A program made the translations under genes and the position numbers. The notes below the pieces were generated by a model that saw only the letters and a program-made list of their open reading frames with translations, ran no database searches and was not told the DNA's origin. Below, one piece after another: positions 1-8,341 of a DNA stretch of 64,000 bases. Position 1 is the stretch's first letter; every line of letters begins with the position of its first letter. This DNA comes from Xanthomonas sp. (GTDB lineage Bacteria; Pseudomonadota; Gammaproteobacteria; Xanthomonadales; Xanthomonadaceae): positions 1-64,000 of the forward strand of contig NZ_JAFIWC010000008.1 of the NCBI RefSeq assembly GCF_017163755.1, written 5' to 3'.

Positions 1-20
1 GAGCTGGGACATGCTCCTGC

Positions 21-36
21 GGTCCCCGGTCCCGCG
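21..36. repeat. Right arm of a GGGACC-type paired repeat, cut by the window edge
   Basis: The run GGTCCCCGGTCCCG lies just downstream of the cheA stop codon. It matches the right arm of the four complete paired elements in this window, most closely the one between fliQ and fliR. The left arm would lie outside the window. Confidence 0.6.
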
Positions 37-41
37 CCACC

Positions 42-1811
42 TCAGTTCTTCAACCCATCCACATCCAGGATCAGCGCCAGCCGGCCGTCGCCGATCAGCG
101 TGGCGCCGGCGTAGCCGGGCAGGCCGCGCAAGGCGCGCGGCAGCGGCTTGATCACCACTTCCTCGCGGCCGCGCACCTGGTCCACGACCAGGCCCACGCG
201 CGATTCGCCGGCCTGCAGCACCACCACGGTCAGCAGCGGCAGCGGCGGCGCGTCGATGCCCAGCCACAGGCGCAGGTCCACCAGCGGCAGGGTGTGCGAC
301 TGGCGGTCGAGCACGGCGCGGCCGTCGAACCAGCCCAGCGAACGCAGCGGCGCGTGCAGCACTTCCACCACGCGCGCCAGCGGCAGCGCGTAGACGGTAT
401 CGCCGGCCTGCACCAGCAGCGTCGGCAGGATCGCCAGGGTCAGCGGCACGCGGATCAGGAAACGGCTGCCGCGGCCCAGTTCCGACTGGATCTGGATCTG
501 TCCGCTGAGTTCGCGGATGCGCGACTGCACCACGTCCATGCCCACGCCGCGGCCGGAGATGTCGGTGACTTCCTGCTTGGTCGAGAACCCGGGCAGGAAC
601 ACCAGGTGCAGGCATTCCTCGGTGGTCAGGCGGGCGGCGGCCTCCGGATCGATCAGGCCCTTCTCGCGCGCCTTGGCGCGCAGCCGTTCCGGATCGATGC
701 CGGCACCGTCGTCCTGCACCTCGATGCTGACGTAGTCGCCTTCCTGCTGCGCCGACAGGCGCACGTGGCCGCTGCGCGGCTTGCCCGAGGCCTCGCGCAG
801 CGCCGGCGCCTCGATGCCGTGGTCGATCGCGTTGCGCACCAGGTGCACCAGCGGATCGGCCAACGCCTCGACCAGGTTGCGGTCCAGCTCGGTGTCGGCG
901 CCGATCAGTTCCAGTTCCACTTCCTTGTTCAACGAACGCGCAACGTCGCGCGCGACCTTCGGGAAGCGCGAGAACACCTTGCCCACCGGCTGCATGCGGG
1001 TGCGCATCACCGCCGACTGCAGGCGCGCGGTGGCGATGTCCAGGCCGCTGACCGCGCGGTCCAGCTCTTCGTCGCGCAGGCGCACGCGCAGCGTCTTGAG
1101 CCGGTTGCGCGCCAGCACCAGTTCGCCGATCAGGTTGACGATCGCGTCCAGGCGCTTGGTGTCCACGCGCACGGTGTGTTCGGCCTCGGCGGGCTTGGCC
1201 GGCGCGGCGGCGGGCTTCGGGGCGGCCGAGGCCGCCGGGACTCGGGACTCGGGACTCGGGACTCGGGAAATCTGCGGTTCGGCACTGGGCGCGGCGCCGC
1301 CGTGCAAGCTGTCCAGTAGCGCTTCGAACTCGTCGTCGCTGATCAGTTCGGGATCAGCGGACTTCGCCGCAGGCGCCTGGCTTTTCCCGAGTCCCGAGTC
1401 CCGAGTCCCCGGTCCCGCAGCCGGCACAGCCGGCGCATTGACGTCGAACTGGGCGATCAGTTCCGGCGGCGCGTGCGGCGGTTCGCCGCCGCTGCCGAAC
1501 GCGTCGAGCATCGACTGCAGGTAGTCCAGCGACTGCTGCGCGGCGTCGAAGTGGTGCGCCTGCAGCGTCGCCTGGCCGGCGCGCGCCATGCCCAGGGTCT
1601 CTTCCGCGGCGTGGCACAGCTCGACCATGGCGTGGATGGCCAGGAAGCCGGCGCCGCCCTTGAGCGTATGGAAGCCGCGAAACACCGCGTTGAGCTGCTC
1701 GGTGTCCTGAGGCGCCTGCTCCAGCGACACCAGCTGCTCGCCGAGCCGGTCCAGGATCTCCTGGGCCTCGATGATGAAGTCGGCAGCGATGTCGTCGGGT
1801 ACGGCGCTCAT
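42..1811 (-). CDS. cheA: Chemotaxis histidine kinase CheA
   Basis: Cytoplasmic kinase that couples chemoreceptors to CheY; 589 residues. An N-terminal Hpt domain carries His48 in HTLKGGAGF. A long Ala/Pro linker follows, then the dimerisation helices from about residue 212, an HATPase with N box (LVRNAIDHGIE), G1 (DDGAGID) and G2 (GRGVGMDVV), and a C-terminal CheW-like domain. No clear P2 domain is visible. The start is ATG at 1811, giving MSAVPDD; the frame stays open upstream but that extension runs into cheZ and does not resemble CheA. It follows cheZ by 4 bases as the last visible gene of the fleN-fliA-cheYZA run. Oddly, the linker (about residues 132-192) is encoded by a paired repeat element. 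Confidence 0.96.
   Translation of the reverse strand: MSAVPDDIAADFIIEAQEILDRLGEQLVSLEQAPQDTEQLNAVFRGFHTLKGGAGFLAIHAMVELCHAAEETLGMARAGQATLQAHHFDAAQQSLDYLQSMLDAFGSGGEPPHAPPELIAQFDVNAPAVPAAGPGTRDSGLGKSQAPAAKSADPELISDDEFEALLDSLHGGAAPSAEPQISRVPSPESRVPAASAAPKPAAAPAKPAEAEHTVRVDTKRLDAIVNLIGELVLARNRLKTLRVRLRDEELDRAVSGLDIATARLQSAVMRTRMQPVGKVFSRFPKVARDVARSLNKEVELELIGADTELDRNLVEALADPLVHLVRNAIDHGIEAPALREASGKPRSGHVRLSAQQEGDYVSIEVQDDGAGIDPERLRAKAREKGLIDPEAAARLTTEECLHLVFLPGFSTKQEVTDISGRGVGMDVVQSRIRELSGQIQIQSELGRGSRFLIRVPLTLAILPTLLVQAGDTVYALPLARVVEVLHAPLRSLGWFDGRAVLDRQSHTLPLVDLRLWLGIDAPPLPLLTVVVLQAGESRVGLVVDQVRGREEVVIKPLPRALRGLPGYAGATLIGDGRLALILDVDGLKN
1237..1417. repeat. Paired inverted GGGACTCGGGA repeat inside cheA
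   Basis: The left arm (1237-1267) is four GGGACTC units. The right arm (1386-1417) is the inverse, CCCGAGT units ending GGTCCCG. The 118-base interior starts AAAT and ends GGCTTTT. The element lies within the CheA linker and is read through in frame, contributing GTRDSGLGK on one side and SRVPSPESRVP on the other. The other complete copies in this window are intergenic. Confidence 0.85.
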
Positions 1812-1815
1812 ATGG

Positions 1816-2424
1816 TTACAGTCCCAGTCCGGACAGCAGGTCGTCGGCGTCGTTCTGCGACACGCCATGACGGTCCAGGCCCGCCAGCGCGGGGCCGGCG
1901 AGGCTGCCATCGGGTTTCTTTTCTTCCTTCGGCGGCAGGCCCAGCGCGCCGAAGCCTTCGTGGACGCGGCGCACGATGCCGGCGACGCGGCGGATGATCT
2001 GTCCGGTCAGGTCCTGGAAGCTCTGCGCCAGGGCCATCTCGGTGAGGTTGTGGCGGATCTTGTCGAGGATCTCGCCCTGGTCGCCGGTGAGGCCGCCGGC
2101 GCGCAGCTGTTCGGCCAGCGCGCGGCATTCCTCGGCCAGGTCCAGGGTGCGGTGGCTGGCCTCCTCGGTCATCGCCACCACGTGGTCCAGCCGCGAGCAG
2201 GCGTCGTCGAGTTCGCCGGCCTCGGTCGGCACCGTGGGCAGCTCGCCCAGCGCCTGGCCCAGGTCGCGCGCCAGCCGGCTCAGGCCCTGCATCATCGGCC
2301 GCGTGCGCCACGCGGCCAGGGTGTCGATTTCCTTGCGCCAGCCGGCTTCGTCGCCTTTCTCCAGCGCGTCCAGCGCGCCTTGCAGGCGTTCGATCAGGGC
2401 GCTGCGTTCGGCCGTGGCTTCCAT
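1816..2424 (-). CDS. cheZ: Protein phosphatase CheZ
   Basis: Dephosphorylates CheY-P and so ends the motor signal; 202 residues, mostly long helices as expected for the CheZ four-helix dimer. The stretch DLAEECRALAEQLRAGG and the later QSFQDLTGQIIRRV correspond to the core bundle; QDLTGQ holds the catalytic Asp/Gln segment. The C-terminal tail SQNDADDLLSGLGL is the CheY-docking helix joined by a flexible linker. The ATG at 2424 shares one base with the cheY stop (TGATG), so translation is probably coupled. Confidence 0.95.
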   Translation of the reverse strand: MEATAERSALIERLQGALDALEKGDEAGWRKEIDTLAAWRTRPMMQGLSRLARDLGQALGELPTVPTEAGELDDACSRLDHVVAMTEEASHRTLDLAEECRALAEQLRAGGLTGDQGEILDKIRHNLTEMALAQSFQDLTGQIIRRVAGIVRRVHEGFGALGLPPKEEKKPDGSLAGPALAGLDRHGVSQNDADDLLSGLGL

Positions 2425-2816
2425 CAGGCGGTCGCTCCCATGCGCTCGAAGATCTTGCCGAGCTTCTCCTGCAGGGTCTGCGCGGTGAACGGCTTGATGA
2501 TGTAGCCGTTCACCCCGGCCTGCGCCGCTTCGATGATCTGCTCGCGCTTGGCCTCGGCGGTGACCATCAGCACCGGCAGGTGCTTGAGCTTGTCGTCGGC
2601 GCGGACGTTGCGCAGCAGGTCGATGCCGGTCATGCCGGGCATGTTCCAGTCGGTGACGATGAAATCGAAGGGCGCCGAGCGCAACGCGGTCAGCGCGCTG
2701 TTGCCGTCTTCGGCCTCTGCAGTGTTGGTGAAGCCCAGATCGCCGAGCAGATTCTTGACGATGCGCCGCATCGTCGAGAAATCGTCCACGATCAAAATCC
2801 GCATGTTCTTGTTCAC
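2424..2816 (-). CDS. cheY: Chemotaxis response regulator CheY
   Basis: Single-domain receiver that binds the FliM/FliN switch when phosphorylated; 130 residues. Visible residues are the acidic pair Asp11/Asp12, the phosphoacceptor Asp56 ([10 protein letters not shown]), Thr86 and Lys108 (YIIKPF). The chosen start is GTG at 2816 (MNKNMRIL), with GGGAG six bases upstream; an ATG four codons later (2804) is a weaker alternative because it lacks a well-spaced ribosome site. It lies 17 bases after fliA and overlaps cheZ by one base. Confidence 0.95.
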   Translation of the reverse strand: MNKNMRILIVDDFSTMRRIVKNLLGDLGFTNTAEAEDGNSALTALRSAPFDFIVTDWNMPGMTGIDLLRNVRADDKLKHLPVLMVTAEAKREQIIEAAQAGVNGYIIKPFTAQTLQEKLGKIFERMGATA

Positions 2817-2833
2817 CGCAAACTCCCTTGGTC

Positions 2834-3583
2834 TTATTCTTGGTCTTCCAGCCCGGCGTCGGCCGCTTCGAACGCTTTCAAGCGTCCGCGCAACCGCACC
2901 GTGGCCTGGCCGTGGATCTGGCATACGCGCGACTCGCTGACACCGAGCACCGCGCCGATTTCCTTCAGGTTCAATTCCTGTTCGTAGTACAGCGACAGCA
3001 CCAGCTGTTCGCGTTCGGGCAGCAGGGCAATGGCCTTGCCCAGTTCGCGCCCGAACTCGCTGCGCTCGAGCATCTGCTGCGGATTGGGACCGCCCTTGGC
3101 GATGGTGTCCAGTTCGCCGTGGTCCTCGATCCGCGACTCCAGGCTCAGCACCTGGCCGCGGGCGGCGTCTTCCATCAACCGCAGGTAGTCCGGCAGCGGC
3201 ATGTCCATCGCCGCGGCCACTTCGTTGGCGGCGGCGGCGCGGCCGGTGCTCTGCTCGATCTTGCGGATCGCCGAGGCGGCGTCGCGCGCGCGGCGGTGCA
3301 CCGAGCGCGGCACCCAGTCGCCGCGGCGGATCTCGTCGATCATCGAGCCGCGGATGCGGATCGAGGCGTAGGTCTCGAACGAGGCGCCCTGGTCGGCGTC
3401 GTAGCTGCGCGAGGCCTCGATCAGGCCGATCATGCCGGCCTGGATCAGGTCGTCGATCTCCACGCTGGCCGGCAGCCGCGCCGCCAGGTGGTGGGCGATG
3501 CGGCGCACCAGGTCGGCGTGCTGGACGACGTAGTCGTTGTCGTTGTTGCGCTGGACGGCGCGGTACTGGGCGGCGGCGTTCAT
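2834..3583 (-). CDS. fliA: Flagellar sigma factor FliA (sigma28)
   Basis: Sigma28 for the late flagellar genes; 249 residues. Region 2 is clear ([12 protein letters not shown], then [18 protein letters not shown] and [18 protein letters not shown]). Region 3 follows, and region 4 carries [40 protein letters not shown] at 3583 overlaps the fleN stop as ATGA. Its partner anti-sigma gene flgM starts at the right edge of this window. Candidate sigma28 elements occur before fliC, fliD, fliS, flgM, cheV and the two cyclase genes. Confidence 0.97.
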   Translation of the reverse strand: MNAAAQYRAVQRNNDNDYVVQHADLVRRIAHHLAARLPASVEIDDLIQAGMIGLIEASRSYDADQGASFETYASIRIRGSMIDEIRRGDWVPRSVHRRARDAASAIRKIEQSTGRAAAANEVAAAMDMPLPDYLRLMEDAARGQVLSLESRIEDHGELDTIAKGGPNPQQMLERSEFGRELGKAIALLPEREQLVLSLYYEQELNLKEIGAVLGVSESRVCQIHGQATVRLRGRLKAFEAADAGLEDQE

Positions 3584-4464
3584 GCGGCGACCCCCCGCTG
3601 GATGATCCGTTCGACGAAGAACTCGACGTTGCCGCGCGGCGCGGTCGGCGCCTGCCAGCGCGAGGTGCGGCGCGCGATCTCGGTGATCGCCTGCGCCGAC
3701 GGGCTGGACGGGTAGGCCTTGACCACCGGCTGCTGGCGCTGCACGGCCAGGCGCAGCCAGTCGTCCTGCGGCACGCAGCCCAGGTAGTTCAGCGACACGT
3801 CGCCGAGGAACTTCTCGCACACCCGGCTGAGCTTGTCGTACAGCAGGCGGCCTTCGTTGGGGTCGCGGACCATGTTGGCGACGATCTGCACCCGGTCCAC
3901 GCCGCGCTCGCGCGACAGCACCTTGATCAGCGCGTAGGCGTCGGTGATCGAGGCCGGCTCGTCGCAGACCACCACCACCGCGTCCTGCGCGGCCTGGCAG
4001 AAGGTCAGCACGCTGTCGGTGATGCCGGCGGCGGTGTCGATCACCATCACGTCCAGCTCGCGCTTGAGCTCGGAGAACACGTTGACCAGGCCCACGTGCT
4101 GGGCCGGCGGCAGCTCGGCCATGTGCCGGCGGCCGGAGGCGGCGGGGACCACCATCAGGCCGTTGGGCATGTCGACCAGCACCTCTTCCAGCGTGCAGCG
4201 CCCGGCGACCAGGTCGGCCAGGGTGAACTTCGGGGTCAGCCCGAGCAGCACGTCGACGTTGGCCAGGCCCAGGTCGGCGTCCAGCAGCAGGGTGCGCTTG
4301 CCGAGGTCGGCCAGCGCCATCGACAGGTTGACCGAAATGTTGGTCTTGCCGACGCCGCCCTTGCCGCCGGTCACGGCGATGGTGCGCACCGGCCCCAGGG
4401 GCTCGGTACGGGTCGCCGACAGGGGGAAGGCGTTGGTCAGCTTGGCGTAATCACGCGACGGCAT
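3580..4464 (-). CDS. fleN: Flagellar number regulator FleN/FlhG (MinD-like ATPase)
   Basis: MinD/ParA-type ATPase that limits the number of polar flagella; in Pseudomonas it binds and restrains FleQ. 294 residues with a deviant Walker [11 protein letters not shown] (33-42), and a switch region [17 protein letters not shown]. The N-terminal lead MPSRDYAKL precedes the ATPase fold. ATG at 4464 has CCGGAG about ten bases upstream. Its start lies inside the last codons of flhF (14-base overlap), the usual flhF-fleN order. A sigma28-like element inside the flhF 3' end could give it a promoter of its own. Confidence 0.95.
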   Translation of the reverse strand: MPSRDYAKLTNAFPLSATRTEPLGPVRTIAVTGGKGGVGKTNISVNLSMALADLGKRTLLLDADLGLANVDVLLGLTPKFTLADLVAGRCTLEEVLVDMPNGLMVVPAASGRRHMAELPPAQHVGLVNVFSELKRELDVMVIDTAAGITDSVLTFCQAAQDAVVVVCDEPASITDAYALIKVLSRERGVDRVQIVANMVRDPNEGRLLYDKLSRVCEKFLGDVSLNYLGCVPQDDWLRLAVQRQQPVVKAYPSSPSAQAITEIARRTSRWQAPTAPRGNVEFFVERIIQRGVAA

Positions 4465-6043
4465 GGTTCTGCTCCGGAGTACAGGGCTTATCGGCAGCGC
4501 GCCGCAAATCTTCAAGGCGCAATACGAGGCTGGCGGCGTTGGCGCGGTGCAGGTCGTCCGGCACGCGCTGACCATCGGTGACCCAGGTGATGGGAAGCCG
4601 GTGGTCCGCGACCACCGACAAGGCACTGCCAAACCGCCCGGTTTCGTCCAGCTTGGTCAAGATCACCCCCTGCGGATCGGCGCCGGCGAACCGGCGCACC
4701 ACCTCGTCCAGGTCGGAGAAATGAGCGTTGGCAGGGAGTACTAGCAAGGACCGGACCACTCGCGAGGCGCGCAGCCAGTGCAGCTGCGCGGCCAGGGCGC
4801 GGTCGCGCTGGCCCATGCCGGCGGTGTCGATCAGCACCAGCTTGTAGTCGCTCAGGCGCTGCAGCAGCTGCTGCAGCGCCGCGTCGCTGTCGGCCTCGTG
4901 CACCGCGATGCCGAGCTGTCGGCCGTAGCTGTGCAGCTGTTCGCGGCCGCCGACGCGGATGGTGTCGGTGGTGACCAGGGCCACGTCGCGCGCGGCATGG
5001 CGTTCGACGAAGCGCGAGGCCAGCTTGGCGATGGTGGTGGTCTTGCCGGCGCCGGTGGGGCCGACCAGGGCGATCACGCCGCCTTCCTCGAGCGGGTCGG
5101 TGGGGGCGATCGGCAGGCGCTTGGACAGCAGCCCCAGCATCAGCCCGCGGCCGCGATGCAGTTCGATGTCGGCCGGGATCTGCATCACCACGTCGCGGGT
5201 CAGGCCGGCGTCGAAGCCGTAGTCGTCCATCAGTTCCAGCGCCTGGGCGCGCACCGGCGAGCCGCGCAGGCGTTCGTCGGTGAGGCGGTTCATCTCGCGC
5301 TCGATCATCTGCCGCATCAGCGCCAGTTCGTCGCGCAGCTGAGTCAATTGTTCGTCGTTCTGCGGCGCGGCGAAGACCGGCGCGGGCGCCGGTGCCGGCG
5401 TGGCCGGCGCCGGGATTCCGGCGGCGGGGGCGAGCGGGGCGGCAACGGCCGCGACCGGCGCCGGGTTTGGCGCGGCCGGGGTCAGCGACACCGCGGCGAT
5501 GCTGTCCAGCCAGGCCGGGACGGTATCGGCGGCGGCCGGCGGCGTGGCCGCCGCGGCGAACGGGCTGCTGGCCATCGGCACGCGGATCGGCGCGCTGCGG
5601 AACACCTCGTCGGGAATGGCGAATTCGACCGGAGCGGCGGGACGCGGCGCCGCGGCGGCAGCGGCCGGCCGCTGCAGCCGTGGCGCCGGGGCCGGGGTCA
5701 GCGCCAGCGCCGCCTGCAGCGCGGCATCCTGCGGCGAGGCCGGCATCGGCGGCGCCGACGCGCGGCGCTCGCTGATCGCGGCCATCATCGCCATCGCCGG
5801 GTTGGCGGTGGCGCGCGGCGCCGGATGGGCGGCCGAGACCGGCTGGCGCGGCGCCTGCTCGTCCGGCACCACCGCATCCAGGGCGCGCTGCACCAGCGCC
5901 TCGTCGTAGTTGTTGGCGGCGACGATCTCGATGCCCTCGTCGGTGCGACGGTTGGACAGGATCACCGCATCCGGGCCGTGCTCGTCGCGCACCATGCGCA
6001 ACGCGGTGCGCATGTCGGGAGCTACGAAGCGTTTGATCTTCAT
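4451..6043 (-). CDS. flhF: Flagellar placement GTPase FlhF (SRP type)
   Basis: Signal-recognition-particle-type GTPase that marks the pole for flagellum assembly; 530 residues. The N-terminal B domain begins MKIKRFVAPDMRTAL. A long Ala/Pro-rich linker of low complexity covers about residues 85-225. The NG domain has the P-loop GPTGAGKTTT near residue 327, then LIDTAGMGQRD and TKLDETGRFG. ATG at 6043 has AAGGTG upstream. It follows flhA after 213 bases that are almost filled by a paired repeat element. Confidence 0.96.
   Translation of the reverse strand: MKIKRFVAPDMRTALRMVRDEHGPDAVILSNRRTDEGIEIVAANNYDEALVQRALDAVVPDEQAPRQPVSAAHPAPRATANPAMAMMAAISERRASAPPMPASPQDAALQAALALTPAPAPRLQRPAAAAAAPRPAAPVEFAIPDEVFRSAPIRVPMASSPFAAAATPPAAADTVPAWLDSIAAVSLTPAAPNPAPVAAVAAPLAPAAGIPAPATPAPAPAPVFAAPQNDEQLTQLRDELALMRQMIEREMNRLTDERLRGSPVRAQALELMDDYGFDAGLTRDVVMQIPADIELHRGRGLMLGLLSKRLPIAPTDPLEEGGVIALVGPTGAGKTTTIAKLASRFVERHAARDVALVTTDTIRVGGREQLHSYGRQLGIAVHEADSDAALQQLLQRLSDYKLVLIDTAGMGQRDRALAAQLHWLRASRVVRSLLVLPANAHFSDLDEVVRRFAGADPQGVILTKLDETGRFGSALSVVADHRLPITWVTDGQRVPDDLHRANAASLVLRLEDLRRAADKPCTPEQNHAVA
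4488..4514 (-). promoter_or_regulatory. Candidate sigma28 promoter within the flhF 3' end, for fleN-fliA-cheYZA
   Basis: On the minus strand it reads TGAAG, 14 bases, then a perfect GCCGATAA. The -10 ends 24 bases before the fleN ATG, leaving room for a short leader with a ribosome site. The -35 differs from the TAAAG/TCAAG seen at the other sites. Position and -10 are good, but the site lies in coding sequence and could be chance. Confidence 0.4.
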
Positions 6044-6060
6044 GCGGACACCTTGGGGGC

Positions 6061-6254
6061 GGGACTCGGGACGCGGGACTCGGGACTCGGCGAAAGCAAG
6101 CGCATGGAGGCTGCACCTTGCAATGGCGTCGGGCTGTGGATGTGTTTGCGAGCATTCATTTGTCTATTCCGATTCCTGACCGTTCCGATTCCTGACCGTT
6201 GCGCTTTTTCGAGCCCCGAGTCCCGAGTCCCGGGTCCCGGGTCCCGGGTCCCGG
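6061..6254. repeat. Paired inverted GGGACTCGGGA repeat between flhA and flhF
   Basis: The left arm (6061-6090) is GGGACTCGGGACGC-type units; the right arm (6214-6254) is the inverse, CCCGAGTCCCGAGTCCC followed by three CGGGTCC units. The interior begins CGAAAGC and ends GCGCTTTTTCG, so the inversion continues inside the arms. The interior also holds a 16-base tandem duplication, TTCCGATTCCTGACCG, at 6167-6182 and 6183-6198. The right arm ends two bases from the flhA stop codon, so the element fills the gap between two co-oriented genes. Confidence 0.9.
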
Positions 6255-6256
6255 CT

Positions 6257-8341
6257 TCAACTAATCGTCCCCACCAGCTTCAAGCGCTTGTCTTCCGGCA
6301 CTTCGCTGTAGGACAGCACCGACAGCGAGGGGACGCTGTGGCGGACCAGGCGGGCCAGTGCGGCGCGAACCTGCGCCGGCACCAGCACCACCGCCGGCTC
6401 GTTCCTGGCCTCCTGCTTGCTGACGCAGTCGGACAGGCTCTGGTGCAGCCGCTCGGCCAGACCCGGCTCGAGCGCGGCGCCGTTGCCTTGGGTAGAGTCT
6501 TGCAAGACGCGTTCCAATTGCGGGGCCAGGGTGAAAACCGGCAGTTCGGCGGACATGCCGGCGATTTCCTGGACGATGAACCGGCCCAGCGAGTTGCGCA
6601 CCGCGGCGGTGAGCGCGCCGGGTTCCTGACTCTGCGGCGCGTGTTCGACCAGCGCCTCGACGATCTTGCGCAGCTGCCGTACCGGGATCTTCTCGATCAG
6701 CAGGTTCTGCAGCACGCGCACCACCACCGACAGCGGCAGCGCCTTCGGGGTCAGGTCCTCGACCAGCTTCGGCGCGCTCTTGGCCAGGGTGGCCATGAGC
6801 TGCTGCACTTCCTCGTGGCCGAGCAGTTCCGGGGCGTGCTCGCGGATCAGGTGCGACAGGTGGGTGGCGACCACGGTGGCCGGGTCGACCACGGTGTAGC
6901 CCATGGTTTCGGCGTGGGCGCGCTGGTGCGGCTGGATCCAGATCGCGTCCAGCCCGAACGCCGGGTCCTTGCCGGCGATGCCGTCGATCTTGCCGAGCGC
7001 GCCGCCGGGATCCAGCGCCAGTTCGCGGTCCGGATGGATGTCGGCGGTGGCCACCGGCACCCCGTGCACCAGCAGCCGGTAGGCGTTGGCGGGCAGTTCC
7101 AGGTTGTCGCGGATGTGTACTGGCGGTATCAGGAAGCCGATGTCCTGGGTCAGCTTGCGCCGCACGCCCTTGATCCGCGCCATCAGTTCGCCGCCCTGGG
7201 CCTTGTCCACCAGCGGGATCAGCCGGTAGCCGACCTCCAGGCCCAGCGGGTCGATCGGGCGCAGCTCGTCCCAGCCCAGTTCGGCATTGGCCTGCGCGGC
7301 GGCGGCCGCGGCCGGCTGCACCGCCTCGGCGCCGGTTTCCTCGGCGACCAGGCTGCGCTTCCACATCTTCCAGGCCAGCACGCCCAGGATCAGCGCCAGC
7401 GTCAAGAAAGCGACGTTGGGCATGCCCGGGACCAGGCCGACCAGGCCCAGGATCGCCGCCGACACCGCCAGCGCTTTGTGCTGGCCGAACACCTGGCCCA
7501 TCATCGAGGCGCCCATGTCCTGCGCGCGCGAGGCGCGGGTGACCAGCATCGCCACCGCCGAGGACACCAGCAGCGCCGGCAGCTGCGCGACCAGGCCGTC
7601 GCCGATCGACAGCAGCGTGTAGGTGGAGGCGGCCTCGCCGACCGGCATGCCGTGCTGCAGGATGCCGACCGCGAAGCCGCCGAGCAGGTTGATGAACAGG
7701 ATCAGGATGCCGGCGATGGCGTCGCCGCGGATGAACTTGCTGGCGCCGTCCATCGAGCCGTAGAAGTCCGCTTCCTCGCGCACTTCCTCGCGCCGGGCCT
7801 TGGCTTCCTCGCGGGTCAGCAGGCCGGCGTTGAGGTCGGCGTCGATCGCCATCTGCTTGCCGGGCATGGCGTCGAGGATGAAGCGCGCGGTCACTTCCGA
7901 TACGCGCCCGGCGCCCTTGGTGATGACCACGAAGTTGATGATGGTCAGGATCGCGAACACCACGATGCCGACCGCGTAGTTGCCGCCGATCACGAACTCG
8001 CCGAACGCGGCGATCACCTTGCCGGCGGCCTCGTGGCCGTTCTGGCCGTTGATCAGGATCACGCGGGTGGAGGCCACGTTCAGCGCCAGGCGCAGCATCG
8101 TGGTCATCAGCAGCACGATCGGGAAGATGCTGAATTCCAGCGGCCGCTTCACGTACACCACCGCCAGCAGCACCATCAGCGAGATGGCGATGTTGAAGGT
8201 GAACAGCGCGTCCAGCACCGGCGCGGCCAGCGGCACCACCACCATGGCCAGCATCGCCATCACGATCAGCGGGGCGCCGAGCCCGTGCTTGACCATGTCC
8301 ATCATCTTGCGCGCGTTCATTTGCGATGCGGGCTTGCTCAC
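6257..8341 (-). CDS. flhA: Flagellar export gate protein FlhA
   Basis: Inner-membrane gate of the flagellar type III export apparatus; 694 residues. The N-terminal half has about eight membrane helices and the conserved cytoplasmic FHIPEP-type segment (RPLEFSIFPIVLLMTTMLRLALN; GRVSEVTARFILDAMPGKQMAIDADLNAG). The C-terminal half is the cytoplasmic ring-forming domain. The start is GTG at 8341, overlapping the flhB stop as GTGA, with GGGGAG eight bases upstream; an ATG at codon 8 is less well placed. Followed by a paired repeat and flhF. Confidence 0.97.
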   Translation of the reverse strand: MSKPASQMNARKMMDMVKHGLGAPLIVMAMLAMVVVPLAAPVLDALFTFNIAISLMVLLAVVYVKRPLEFSIFPIVLLMTTMLRLALNVASTRVILINGQNGHEAAGKVIAAFGEFVIGGNYAVGIVVFAILTIINFVVITKGAGRVSEVTARFILDAMPGKQMAIDADLNAGLLTREEAKARREEVREEADFYGSMDGASKFIRGDAIAGILILFINLLGGFAVGILQHGMPVGEAASTYTLLSIGDGLVAQLPALLVSSAVAMLVTRASRAQDMGASMMGQVFGQHKALAVSAAILGLVGLVPGMPNVAFLTLALILGVLAWKMWKRSLVAEETGAEAVQPAAAAAAQANAELGWDELRPIDPLGLEVGYRLIPLVDKAQGGELMARIKGVRRKLTQDIGFLIPPVHIRDNLELPANAYRLLVHGVPVATADIHPDRELALDPGGALGKIDGIAGKDPAFGLDAIWIQPHQRAHAETMGYTVVDPATVVATHLSHLIREHAPELLGHEEVQQLMATLAKSAPKLVEDLTPKALPLSVVVRVLQNLLIEKIPVRQLRKIVEALVEHAPQSQEPGALTAAVRNSLGRFIVQEIAGMSAELPVFTLAPQLERVLQDSTQGNGAALEPGLAERLHQSLSDCVSKQEARNEPAVVLVPAQVRAALARLVRHSVPSLSVLSYSEVPEDKRLKLVGTIS

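Noticed and set aside
1237-1417. GGGACTC repeats as a CRISPR array
   Set aside because: Units are 7-8 bases without spacers and form two inverted blocks; no cas genes are present.
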